Shown: piece after piece, positions 26,090 to 34,269 of the stretch
How positions within the stretch are numbered: position 1 is the first letter of the stretch
Layout of the letters: each line of letters opens with the position of its first letter
From: an uncultured Lachnoclostridium sp.
GTDB taxonomy: Bacteria > Bacillota > Clostridia > Lachnospirales > Lachnospiraceae
Assembly: GCA_947369165.1 (NCBI GenBank)
Contig: CANBKJ010000025.1
Coordinates: 1 to 37,267, forward strand
Direction: 5' to 3'
Length of the DNA stretch: 37,267 bases
Notes under the pieces: generated by a model
Told to the model about the DNA's origin: nothing
Seen by the model: only the letters and a program-made list of their open reading frames with translations
The model's database searches: none
Translations under genes and position numbers: made by a program

Positions 26090-26131
26090 AGAACCCCATA
26101 AACAGCGTGTTTACGCCATTTGTGGGGTTCT
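26090..26131 (-). terminator. Terminator after the hydrogenase gene
   Basis: AGAACCCCA / TGGGGTTCT (26090-26098, 26123-26131), a 9-bp stem; on the minus strand TTTTC follows. It lies 50 bp after the hydrogenase stop. Confidence 0.7.
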
Positions 26132-26180
26132 GTACATTTTTCAAACTTCGTAATCCTAATTTGAAATTACCATATGTGTA

Positions 26181-27686
26181 TTACGGTAATTCGATCTCTG
26201 AATACTCTTTCGGAGGCAGGGATTTAGTGGAATCCTTCACAAACTTACGCACTGCCTGGGCTCCTCTCGCCACAGGGATATTCGTTCCCGCTCCTGCGAC
26301 ACAACCACCCGGACATCCCATGCCCTCGATCAGACAACCATCCTTCTTTCCTGCCTTTGCCATAAGCAGCATCTTCTGGCACTCACTGAGTCCCTCGACA
26401 TGCTCGATGAGCACTTCTGTCCCCGGATAATATTCATTGATACACTCCTCGATGGCATTGGCAACACCGCCGGCAACAGCATAACCACGACCGGCCCCGG
26501 TAGCATCATGGATCGGCTCTTCCGCCTCATAGGTCTCCATGTCGATGCCCTTTGCCTCAAAGATCGCAGCCAGCTCTTCAAAGGTGATGACAAAATCCAC
26601 ATCACTCCGCACTCCCTCACGGGAAGCCTCCAGCTTCTTGGCCGCACAGGGACCCACAAATACCACTCGTGAATTCGGATGTTTCTGTTTGATGGAACGC
26701 GCGGTAGCTACCATCGGAGTGAGGGCACTGGACACTGCTTCCACCATCTCCTCTGGCAGAGTTCTCTTGGCAAGTACCGACCACGCCGGACAACAGGAGG
26801 TCAGAAGAAATGGCAGTTTGCCGGTCTTTACCTCATGCACATAATGTCTTGCCTCTGTGATCGCTCCGATATCCGCTCCCAGTGCCACCTCGTATACCTC
26901 GGCAAAACCGATCTCTTTCAGCGCTGATTTGATCTTCCAGAGACGTACATCGGTACCAAACTGCCCGATCACTGCCGGGGCGAGCTCCACAATAACCTCA
27001 TCCCCTTTCTTCAACGCCTGGGCAAGCTGGAAGATCTGGGATTTATCTGCAATTGCGCCAAAGGGGCAGCTCACCATACACTGTCCACATTTGACACAGA
27101 TCTTGTCGTTGATTCTGGCACGTCCGTGCTCATCGCTGTCGATGGCACGCACGCCACAGGCTGCTGCACATGGACGCTGTTTCCTGGCAATGGCATCATA
27201 GGGACAGATCGCCTTACATTTTCCACATTTGACACACTTATCCTTGTCAATGACGGAGCGCCCATTCACCATACTGATGGCGTCCTTTGGGCAAACTTCC
27301 TGACAGGGATGTGCCACACATCCGCGGCACTGGTCCGAAACCTCGTATACATTATCTTCGCACATGGCACAGGCCGAAGGAATCACCTGCATCAACGGCG
27401 GCTCATAATATTTATCGGAAATATTACTTTCATTCAACCCACTGGTTATATGTACCGGCTGGCTCTCCGGGCGAAGAGACATACCCATGGCAAGCCGCAC
27501 ACGCTCTCCGGCGATGGCGCGCTCACGGTAAATACTGTCACGGTACAGCGGCACATCGGAAGGTGTTATTTTATAAGGTATCGCCTCAATATCGTCGTTG
27601 ATATTGTCTGATTCAAAGGCTACCCTGGCAACCTCTGTAAAAACCTGTCTTCGTAATTTAGTGATCGGGGTTTCAATACCTCTCAT
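26181..27686 (-). CDS. [FeFe] hydrogenase, group B-like, with ferredoxin domains
   Basis: 501-aa iron hydrogenase that interconverts protons and H2. The N-terminal 90 residues are unassigned. Cys-rich ferredoxin-type clusters lie at about 106-207 (CRGCVAHPCQEVCP, CVKCGKCKAICP, CVKCGQCMVSCP). H-cluster motifs follow: P1 TSCCPAW (Cys298, with Cys299 as probable proton-relay residue), P2 GPCAAKK (Cys347) and P3 EGMGCPGGC (Cys458, Cys462). P2 has Gly in place of the Met of classical MPCxxK, as in group B enzymes such as clostridial CpIII, some of which favour H2 uptake. It is likely cytosolic and ferredoxin-linked. GGAGAG precedes the ATG. A two-component pair lies upstream on the same strand. 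No HydE, HydF or HydG maturase is in the window. Confidence 0.9.
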   Translation of the reverse strand: MRGIETPITKLRRQVFTEVARVAFESDNINDDIEAIPYKITPSDVPLYRDSIYRERAIAGERVRLAMGMSLRPESQPVHITSGLNESNISDKYYEPPLMQVIPSACAMCEDNVYEVSDQCRGCVAHPCQEVCPKDAISMVNGRSVIDKDKCVKCGKCKAICPYDAIARKQRPCAAACGVRAIDSDEHGRARINDKICVKCGQCMVSCPFGAIADKSQIFQLAQALKKGDEVIVELAPAVIGQFGTDVRLWKIKSALKEIGFAEVYEVALGADIGAITEARHYVHEVKTGKLPFLLTSCCPAWSVLAKRTLPEEMVEAVSSALTPMVATARSIKQKHPNSRVVFVGPCAAKKLEASREGVRSDVDFVITFEELAAIFEAKGIDMETYEAEEPIHDATGAGRGYAVAGGVANAIEECINEYYPGTEVLIEHVEGLSECQKMLLMAKAGKKDGCLIEGMGCPGGCVAGAGTNIPVARGAQAVRKFVKDSTKSLPPKEYSEIELP

Positions 27687-27748
27687 AACGTTCTCTCCTT
27701 TATTTGTAAATAATATTCATGTAAATCAGCGGATTTCGAATGTTTGAA

Positions 27749-27820
27749 GGATTGCGAGAGTTGTGAAACAACGGAGCAATCCGTAGCATCCGTTGGGGCA
27801 AAACACTTTTTGACCCCAAC
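27749..27820 (-). promoter_or_regulatory. Structured leader of the hydrogenase mRNA
   Basis: The leader of about 130 nt folds into two hairpins. GTTGGGG / CCCCAAC (27792-27798, 27814-27820) lies at its very 5' end. A long one with GGATTGC / GCAATCC (27749-27755, 27776-27782) encloses GTTG-TGAAA-CAAC. No U-tract follows, so it is not a plain terminator. It may be a regulatory or stabilising RNA element, or a dispersed repeat. It matches no riboswitch I recognise. Confidence 0.5.
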
Positions 27821-27849
27821 ATCATAACATAAATGAACCGTATTGTCCA
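27821..27849 (-). promoter_or_regulatory. Sigma-A type promoter of the hydrogenase gene
   Basis: TGGACA (27844-27849), 17-bp spacer, TATGAT (27821-27826) on the minus strand, just after the kinase gene. The hydrogenase therefore has its own promoter besides possible read-through. Confidence 0.7.
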
Positions 27850-27868
27850 GTCTGATAAAATTACCATC

Positions 27869-29335
27869 TTAAAGATTTTCCATATCCTCCGCGGCCTCCG
27901 GCAGTTCCACGTAAAAGCAGGTGATGCTTTTTTCGTCGCTGGCAACCCATATTTTCCCTGAATGGCGTTGGGTGATCTGCTTTGCCACCATAAGTCCGAG
28001 CCCGGAACCGTCCTTGTTCCCGTGGTCACTGCCCCGGTAAAATTTTTCGAATATATTCTCCCATTCTTCCTTTGGTACAGCGATCCCCGTATCTTCCACA
28101 GATACCAGAATCCTCTGATTTTTTTTCCTGATATTGACCTGGATCTTCGTATCTTCATCCGCGTATTTGACAGCGTTCTGCAAAAGGATAAGAAACAACT
28201 GACGAATCCGGTCATAATCACCACTGATCAATGAACACTCATCCTCATATTCCAGCTCTCCCACAATCCGTTTTTCTCCCATGAGAACCCGCATGCTCCT
28301 CATGGCATCCTGCATCACCGCGATCACATTCAGCAGCTCGTAATCCAGTTGAAAATCCGGATTTTCCATCTTGGAAAGGATAAGAAGATCCGATACCAGA
28401 CGTTCCATACCCGCACATTCTTTGATGATCCGTTCAAAATAATCCTTTTGTTTTTCCTCATCCTCCACATAACCGTCCACCAGCGTCTCCGCATAACCTT
28501 TGACTACCGTAATGGGCGTTCTCAGCTCATGGGACACATTGGAAAAAAAGTCTCTTCTGCTCTGTTCCAGCTGGTTCCGAAATTCTTCTGCCTCCACCAG
28601 CTTCCGGGATAAGACATCCATACTGTCTGCCAGCCTTCCCAGTTCGTCCCTTCGCCGGATCTGTGTGCGCTGGGCATACTCACCCGCCGCCATCCGCAGT
28701 GCAATCTCCTTGATGCGTATGATAGGCCTCACCAGCTGCCTGGAAAAAAAGGCAGCGATCACCAGGGATATGAACAGCGCGATAATAACACTGAGGAACA
28801 TATAATGCTGATACTGTGACACTGAATTCTCCCGGTAATCCATCTCTCCGTTAACCATGACAACCCCTACATTCTCGCCCTTCGCATTTTTGACCGGGGT
28901 GGCAAGATGCATCATATCTTTATCATAAATACTGTCATAGCCGCTATAACTCTTCGTCTTTCCCTGAAAAGCGGCATTGAGCATAGCTCTGGTGTTTTCT
29001 TCCTGAACGTTAATGCTGCTTATATTCACATTGGTATAAGCTTCACCCAGAGGCTCCTCCGCCGACGGATTGGCCAAGATCCAGATATCCGTATCCCGCA
29101 GCTCACCAAAATCTTTGAGTGCACTCAGATACGTCGAAAAATCTTCGCTGTTGTTGTCCACCATCGCTTCTGTCACCTGTTCTGAGATACTGCGCGCCAT
29201 ACTCTTAAGTTCTCCCTTGTACACGTTCATGATGTTGCGACGGTTAAATCTGGTGAAGGCAAGTCCTGTCACAGCAGTCATTATGACAAGCGCCACGGCA
29301 AAATAAATCCCCACTCTCCAAAAAATCTTTTTCAC
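27869..29335 (-). CDS. Sensor histidine kinase with extracellular domain and HAMP
   Basis: 488-aa membrane kinase. TM1 lies at about 8-28, a Cache-like extracellular region at about 35-175 (VTEAMVDNNSEDFSTYLSAL, ATPVKNAKGENVGVVMVNGE), TM2 at about 178-198, then HAMP (RPIIRIKEIALRMAAGEY), HisKA with phospho-acceptor His269 in FFSNVSHELRTPITVVKGY, and HATPase with LLQNAVKYA, DTGIAVP and GSGLGLMVAKQI. The start is GTG at 29335 with GAGGAA 8 nt upstream. It follows its regulator gene by 63 bp. The signal is unknown; being next to the hydrogenase does not prove it controls it. Confidence 0.92.
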   Translation of the reverse strand: MKKIFWRVGIYFAVALVIMTAVTGLAFTRFNRRNIMNVYKGELKSMARSISEQVTEAMVDNNSEDFSTYLSALKDFGELRDTDIWILANPSAEEPLGEAYTNVNISSINVQEENTRAMLNAAFQGKTKSYSGYDSIYDKDMMHLATPVKNAKGENVGVVMVNGEMDYRENSVSQYQHYMFLSVIIALFISLVIAAFFSRQLVRPIIRIKEIALRMAAGEYAQRTQIRRRDELGRLADSMDVLSRKLVEAEEFRNQLEQSRRDFFSNVSHELRTPITVVKGYAETLVDGYVEDEEKQKDYFERIIKECAGMERLVSDLLILSKMENPDFQLDYELLNVIAVMQDAMRSMRVLMGEKRIVGELEYEDECSLISGDYDRIRQLFLILLQNAVKYADEDTKIQVNIRKKNQRILVSVEDTGIAVPKEEWENIFEKFYRGSDHGNKDGSGLGLMVAKQITQRHSGKIWVASDEKSITCFYVELPEAAEDMENL

Positions 29336-29398
29336 ACGAATTCCTCATTTCTGCCCACGCTCTTTACGAAATATATGAGCTGGTTCGATGGTGGCAGG

Positions 29399-30088
29399 CT
29401 ACACATTAATCTCGAATTTGTATCCCAGTCCCCAGATCGTCTTGATCTCCCAGTCTGGATGCTCCACCTTATCCAGCTTCGCCCGGAGACGCTTTATGTG
29501 GGAGTCCACGGTCCGGCTGTCTCCAAAATAGTCCTGTCCCCAGAGGCTGTCGAGAAGATTGTCCCTCGTAAATACCTTGCTGGGATTCTCCGCAAGAATC
29601 CACATGGTCTCTACTTCTTTTTTCGTCATCGGCACCTTCTCCGCCCCGATAAATACCGTATATGCCTCAATATTTATGGTGAGATCTCCTATGGTCAGTA
29701 CCTTTTTCCCAGAGGTCTCCTCCCCTCGCCCGATTCGACGCAGTACCGCACGTACCCGCGCCATCACCTCACTGGGGCTGAAGGGTTTCACCACATAATC
29801 ATCGGCGCCGATATCTAATCCCATCACCCGCTCATAATCCTCTCCTTTTGCGGTGATGAGTATGATCGGTACATCCGATATCTCCCGAATCTTTTTGCAA
29901 ACCTTATAGCCATCCATCCCTGGCATCATGATATCCAGTAATACCACCGCCGGATTACATTTTTTAAACATCTCAAAGGCCTCGATGCCATCCTTTGCCA
30001 CCACCGGCTCAAAGCCTTCCTTTACGACATAGGTTCCGAGAACCTCCGTAATATCTTCATTGTCATCTGCGATCAGTATATGCTGCAT
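29399..30088 (-). CDS. OmpR/PhoB family response regulator
   Basis: 229-aa regulator paired with the kinase at 27869-29335. The receiver domain has Asp8-Asp9, phospho-acceptor Asp52 in VVLLDIMMPG and the VVKPFS lysine. The C-terminal winged helix shows RDNLLDSLWGQDYFGDSRTV and DSHIKRLRAKLD. ATG at 30088 has AAAGGAG 9 nt upstream; the longer frame from 30112 lacks a site. A TATAAT at 30132-30137 (minus) may be its -10. Confidence 0.93.
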   Translation of the reverse strand: MQHILIADDNEDITEVLGTYVVKEGFEPVVAKDGIEAFEMFKKCNPAVVLLDIMMPGMDGYKVCKKIREISDVPIILITAKGEDYERVMGLDIGADDYVVKPFSPSEVMARVRAVLRRIGRGEETSGKKVLTIGDLTINIEAYTVFIGAEKVPMTKKEVETMWILAENPSKVFTRDNLLDSLWGQDYFGDSRTVDSHIKRLRAKLDKVEHPDWEIKTIWGLGYKFEINV

Positions 30089-30291
30089 CTTCTGCTCTCC
30101 TTTCTGGCTCAAAAAAATATTTTAATCTACTATTATATAACGGATTTTTATGTTTTTTCTGTGGCAGACGACGCATTTCACATGACACTTTTATGCCATA
30201 GCTTATTGATAAAATTTACAAAAAGCTGGAGGTTTATCTAGTGTAATGTACCATAGTACAGCACACCAGCTTCCTAGAAAGGTTGATTGCC

Positions 30292-30951
30292 ATGAAACGT
30301 AAAATGTTTTTTGTATTACTTTTCTTCACCTTTATTTTTTCCGGAGCCGTACTGACACAGTCTGCCACCGGCAACTGTGCACCGAAAAAAGTAAAATTAA
30401 ATGTGAAAAAGCTGACTCTTTCCAAGGGCAGCTCCTATACACTCCGAACCTATAACATGAAAAAGAAACAGACAGTCCGTTTTGTCTCGGATAATGAGGC
30501 CGTTGTGTCAGTCAGCCCTCAGAAACCTCGATCCAAAAATGCGGAAATCAATGCTATAGGTACAGGCAGTACGGTGGTGCGCGCCAACATCTATTCTGCC
30601 AAAGGCAGGCTTATGCGTACCCTGAAAACAAAGATTCAGGTCACACCTCTTGCCATTAGTATAAAATTTACCCACCGGAAAGTCAAACTAAATGTCGATG
30701 ATACGATGAAACTTTCCGTCATTATCAAACCAAGCACATCTCAGGAGATTCCACTGTATGAAACCACAGATCCGGATGTTGTGACGGTAAATTCAAAGGG
30801 AATGATCACCGCCGTGGCACCGGGAGAAGCCGTAATCAAAGCGACGCTTATCTCCAGCAGTCAAAAGGTAGAATGCAGGGTGATCGTACTCGATGAAGAT
30901 CCTGTCACCCCAGCTCCTGTTCAGAATAATTCTTCTGATAGAAAACATTAG
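30292..30951 (+). CDS. Secreted protein with two Big_2-like Ig domains
   Basis: 219-aa secreted protein. ATG at 30292 has AAAGG 9 nt upstream. A signal peptide (MFFVLLFFTFIFSGAVLTQS) is followed by two bacterial Ig-like repeats: about 35-120 (ending with the AIGTGSTVVRANI type motif) and about 125-205 (TTDPDVVTVNSKGMITAVAP, the Big_2 hallmark). A Pro/Asn tail ends SSDRKH. No anchor is present. Its role is unknown; the Lys-rich Ig domain resembles the C-terminal domain of the protease at 2061-5492, so the two may bind the same surface component. Confidence 0.78.
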   Translation: MKRKMFFVLLFFTFIFSGAVLTQSATGNCAPKKVKLNVKKLTLSKGSSYTLRTYNMKKKQTVRFVSDNEAVVSVSPQKPRSKNAEINAIGTGSTVVRANIYSAKGRLMRTLKTKIQVTPLAISIKFTHRKVKLNVDDTMKLSVIIKPSTSQEIPLYETTDPDVVTVNSKGMITAVAPGEAVIKATLISSSQKVECRVIVLDEDPVTPAPVQNNSSDRKH

Positions 30952-31023
30952 GATTCTTTCTATAAGCTAGTTTGACAGCGTTAACCGCTGATTAAAAAAC
31001 AAATTTTCCAGTTTTTTTCATTG

Positions 31024-31069
31024 CAAAAGACTTCACACGCAGGACCTGCATGTGGAGTCTTTTGTTTTT
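31024..31069 (+). terminator. Terminator after the Ig-like protein gene
   Basis: CAAAAGACT...AGTCTTTTG with an inner CACA-GCAGG / CCTGC-TGTG stem (31024-31064), followed by TTTTT on the plus strand. Both flanks could serve either strand. Confidence 0.85.
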
Positions 31070-31123
31070 CTTATCTTCCTGCACTTGAAAGGCAGCTTAA
31101 CGGTATCTGACTGAGGAAATAGC

Positions 31124-31333
31124 TCACCGTATTTCCTTTACCACATAATCCTGCTCTTCCACTGCCTTTTTCAAAACCTCTTCTGGAACCTCCGATGCCA
31201 GTGTCACAACAGCTGTTCCCTTCTCGTGGCTCACATCAGCGCTCTCCACACCATCCAGTGCCTCCAGGCATTTTTTCACTCTCGCTTCACAGTGTCCACA
31301 CATCATTCCTTCGATCGTCATTGTCTTTTTCAT
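31124..31333 (-). CDS. copZ: Nested in-frame copper chaperone CopZ start within copA
   Basis: An ATG at 31333 in the copA frame is preceded by AAAGGAGA (31342-31349) with an 8-nt spacer, as good as any ribosome site in the window. Initiation there gives a 69-aa protein beginning MKKTMTIEGMMCGHCEARVK, the length and motif of a free CopZ copper chaperone. The gene may therefore yield both full CopA and soluble CopZ, or it may be a recent fusion of copA and copZ that kept the old start. Initiation at this site is inferred from sequence only. Confidence 0.55.
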   Translation of the reverse strand: MKKTMTIEGMMCGHCEARVKKCLEALDGVESADVSHEKGTAVVTLASEVPEEVLKKAVEEQDYVVKEIR

Positions 31334-33691
31334 CTCAACATTCTCCTTTACCATACTTTTTTTAGATCTTTGCTTCTTGTCTCGTTTCGGGTTTCTAAGA
31401 TCCAGCAGATTCAGCCGCAATGCGTTGCTGACTACACAAAAACTGGAGAGCCCCATGGCTGCTGCCCCGAACATCGGATTCAGCTGCCATCCAAACAGGG
31501 GGATCCAGACTCCCGCCGCCAGCGGAATCCCGATGACGTTATAAATAAATGCCCAGAACAGATTCTCATGAATATTCCGAAGCACTCCCCGGCTCAGCCG
31601 GATCGCCGCCGTCACATCTGAGAGCCGGCTTTTCATCAGCACCACATCCGCCGCATCCACTGCCACATCCGTACCTGCCCCGATTGCAATCCCGATATCC
31701 GCCCTGGTGAGCGCCGGAGCATCGTTGATGCCGTCTCCCACCATCGCCACCTTCCCCTGGGAGGCAAAACGACGTACCTGTTCTTCTTTGCCCTCTGGCA
31801 GAACGCCGGCAATGATCTCATCCACCCCTGCCTGGGCTCCGATGGCCTCTGCCGTCTTTTCATTGTCACCGGTGAGCATCACCACCCGGATACCCATATT
31901 TTTTAATTCCCGGATCGCCTGCGGGCTGTCCTCTTTGATCACATCTGCCACCGCGATACAGCCGAGGAAGCGTTTTTCCTCCGCAAAATATAAGGGAGTT
32001 TTCCCAGAGCCTGCCAGCCGCTCCCCCTCTTCCCGGATCTGCAGAGGAATCTCGGCCTCGCCTCCAATGTATTCCAGCTTTCCGCCATAAACCAGTTTGC
32101 CAGCCAACTGCCCCTGTACACCATTTCCAGGTATCTCCATAAATTCTGTTACCTCAAGGCCGCCGTTGACAGGAGAAATATCATTGGAAGCATTTTCCCC
32201 AGAGTTTTCTTCCCCTGCCCCTCCCTGGCTTACGTACTCCACGATAGCCTTTGCCAGAGGATGCTCACTTTTTCCTTCCAGCAGGTAAGCGGTGTGAATC
32301 AGTTCCTTCTTAGAGACTCCTTCTGCCGGAAATATATCCGTAACTTTCGGTTCCCCAAGAGTTATGGTTCCTGTTTTATCCAGTACAACAATCTCTGTCT
32401 TCCCCGTCGTTTCCAGGGACACCGCCGTCTTGAACAAAATTCCGTTTTTTGCTCCCATGCCATTTCCTACCATGATCGCCACCGGCGTCGCCAGTCCCAG
32501 GGCACAGGGACAGCTGATGACAAGTACGGAGATTCCTCTGGCAAGGGCATATCCAAAGCTTTCACCGGCAAACATCCAGACAAGGATCGTCACGGCTGCG
32601 ATGCCGATCACCACCGGCACAAATACCCCGGATACCTTGTCTGCCACCTTGGCGATAGGCGCCTTGGTAGCGGCAGCATCGCTGACCATCTGGATGATCT
32701 GGGACAATGTGGTGTCCTCTCCCACCCGGTCAGCCACACACTTGAGAAAGCCATTCTGGTTGATGGTGGCGGCGGACACTATGTCTCCTTCGGCTTTGTC
32801 CACCGGAATGCTCTCTCCGGTCAACGCCGCCTCATTGACAGAGCCGTTTCCCTCCAGAACGATGCCATCCACCGGTATGCTCTCTCCGGGACGGACCACA
32901 AAGACATCTCCCTTTTTCACCTGGGATACAGGCACCTCCTGCTCCTTACCCTCCAGGACAATGACTGCTGTCTTTGGCGCAAGGCGCATCAGGCTTTTCA
33001 ACGCATCGGTAGTCCTCCCCTTGGAATGGGCCTCCAGCATTTTTCCCACCGTGATCAGCGTGAGGATCGTCGCCGCCGACTCGAAGTATAACTCGTGCAT
33101 GTATCTGTGCATCTCATTCATGTTTCCATCAAGCAGGGCGTAGGACATGCCAAAGAGGGCATACAGGCTGTAGACATACGCCGCGCCTGCTCCCAGTGCC
33201 ACCAGCGTATCCATATTGGGGGCGCGGTGCCAGAGCCCTCGGAACCCACTGATAAAAAAGCGCTGGTTGATCACCATGATCACTGTAGTCAGCAGCAACT
33301 GGATCAGAGCCAGCGCCAGATGATTTTTCTCCAATATTTCCGGCAGCCACCACCCCCACATCATGTTTCCCATGGAAATATACATCAGCACCACGAGAAA
33401 CCCCACCGAGGCCAGCAGCCTCAGCTTAAGTTTAGGAGTTTCCCGGTCTTCCAACGCATCCGCTGGAGAATCCGCAGGCTCCGACCCGCCGTTTTCCTTT
33501 TGTTCCGCATGGTATCCCGCCTCTTCTACCGCTTTTACAATGTCCTGATTCGCGGCGTTTCCTTCCACTGCCATGGAATTGGTCAGAAGGCTCACCGACA
33601 CGGATTCTACCCCCGGCACTTTGCACACTGCTTTCTCTACCCTTGCACTGCAGGCAGCACAGCTCATGCCTGTCACTTTATACTGTTCCAT
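31124..33691 (-). CDS. copA: Copper-exporting P1B-type ATPase CopA with C-terminal CopZ domain
   Basis: 855-aa membrane ATPase that pumps Cu(I) out of the cell. Order: N-terminal heavy-metal-binding domain with GMSCAAC (Cys11, Cys14), eight expected TM helices, actuator TGES, metal-binding Cys394-Pro-Cys396 in TM6, phosphorylated Asp438 in DKTGT, HPLA, TGDN and GDGINDAP. From residue 787 a second binding domain follows (EGMMCGHC, Cys798 and Cys801), the size of free CopZ. That segment starts with a Met that has its own AAAGGAGA ribosome site. The gene lies 46 bp after csoR, with AAAGGAGG before its ATG, and shares the CsoR-controlled promoter. Confidence 0.96.
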   Translation of the reverse strand: MEQYKVTGMSCAACSARVEKAVCKVPGVESVSVSLLTNSMAVEGNAANQDIVKAVEEAGYHAEQKENGGSEPADSPADALEDRETPKLKLRLLASVGFLVVLMYISMGNMMWGWWLPEILEKNHLALALIQLLLTTVIMVINQRFFISGFRGLWHRAPNMDTLVALGAGAAYVYSLYALFGMSYALLDGNMNEMHRYMHELYFESAATILTLITVGKMLEAHSKGRTTDALKSLMRLAPKTAVIVLEGKEQEVPVSQVKKGDVFVVRPGESIPVDGIVLEGNGSVNEAALTGESIPVDKAEGDIVSAATINQNGFLKCVADRVGEDTTLSQIIQMVSDAAATKAPIAKVADKVSGVFVPVVIGIAAVTILVWMFAGESFGYALARGISVLVISCPCALGLATPVAIMVGNGMGAKNGILFKTAVSLETTGKTEIVVLDKTGTITLGEPKVTDIFPAEGVSKKELIHTAYLLEGKSEHPLAKAIVEYVSQGGAGEENSGENASNDISPVNGGLEVTEFMEIPGNGVQGQLAGKLVYGGKLEYIGGEAEIPLQIREEGERLAGSGKTPLYFAEEKRFLGCIAVADVIKEDSPQAIRELKNMGIRVVMLTGDNEKTAEAIGAQAGVDEIIAGVLPEGKEEQVRRFASQGKVAMVGDGINDAPALTRADIGIAIGAGTDVAVDAADVVLMKSRLSDVTAAIRLSRGVLRNIHENLFWAFIYNVIGIPLAAGVWIPLFGWQLNPMFGAAAMGLSSFCVVSNALRLNLLDLRNPKRDKKQRSKKSMVKENVEMKKTMTIEGMMCGHCEARVKKCLEALDGVESADVSHEKGTAVVTLASEVPEEVLKKAVEEQDYVVKEIR

Positions 33692-33737
33692 GATTTCCTC
33701 CTTTTCAACAACAAACCTTCTCTAAAACATCTGCTCT

Positions 33738-34040
33738 CTACCTCATTAGTTTCTGTAAGGCAGTCACCAGTTCATCAATGGTCTCGTCCTTTCCCTCCCG
33801 GATGTCCTCTGCCACACAGGTGCGGATATGGTTTGCCAGCAGTACTTTATTGAAGCTGTTCAGCGCCGCAGTGACTGCGGATACCTGGGTGAGAATGTCT
33901 ACGCAGTAGGCATCGTTTTCCACCATTTTCTCCACTCCGCGCACCTGCCCTTCGATGCGCCTGAGACGGTTCAGAAGATCCTTATATTCCTTTTCATCCC
34001 GCTCTTTTTTTTTATTGGAACAACATTCCTTTTGGTTCAT
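33738..34040 (-). CDS. csoR: CsoR family copper-sensing repressor
   Basis: 100-aa all-helical DNA-binding repressor. The Cu(I) ligand set of CsoR is present: Cys46 (AYCVDIL), His71 and Cys75 (NHIRTC). The N-terminal RLRRIEGQVRGVEKMV is the family signature. Cu(I) binding releases it from DNA. The Cys-rich N-terminus (ECCSNKKK) is an extra. The gene is first in the copper operon, and the operator overlaps its promoter, implying autoregulation. TGGAG precedes the ATG. Confidence 0.95.
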   Translation of the reverse strand: MNQKECCSNKKKERDEKEYKDLLNRLRRIEGQVRGVEKMVENDAYCVDILTQVSAVTAALNSFNKVLLANHIRTCVAEDIREGKDETIDELVTALQKLMR

Positions 34041-34138
34041 TTATTATTCTCCATTCTGTCTGCCTGTATGCAGAACCAGGGCGGTACTGCGGTTCAAACA
34101 TGATTTTATGTCATCGTTGTTTCTGTTGATTTACAGAT

Positions 34139-34167
34139 ATTATATACCCCTATGGGGTATATGTCAA
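34139..34167 (-). promoter_or_regulatory. csoR-copA promoter with CsoR operator in its spacer
   Basis: On the minus strand TTGACA (34162-34167), 17-bp spacer, TATAAT (34139-34144), a perfect consensus. The spacer is filled by ATATACCCC-TAT-GGGGTATAT (34142-34162), the G/C-run palindrome typical of CsoR operators. Repressor binding there would block polymerase directly. Confidence 0.85.
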
Positions 34168-34209
34168 GAGCCCACGAGCCTCATGCTTCGCGCAAAAGAA
34201 AAATGACCG

Positions 34210-34243
34210 GCTGGAGAATGCCTGTTTCGCAAAAATCTCCAGC
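34210..34243 (-). terminator. Terminator after the first EF-hand/LRR gene
   Basis: GCTGGAGA / TCTCCAGC (34210-34217, 34236-34243), an 8-bp stem, followed on the minus strand by CATTTTTCTTTT. Confidence 0.7.
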
Positions 34244-34269
34244 ACGATCATATAAACCAGCGTCGGTTT

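Noticed and set aside
27700-28224. 174-codon minus-strand frame overlapping the kinase gene end and hydrogenase leader
   Set aside because: It lies in another frame of the kinase HATPase domain and covers the hydrogenase promoter; no ribosome site or family pattern.
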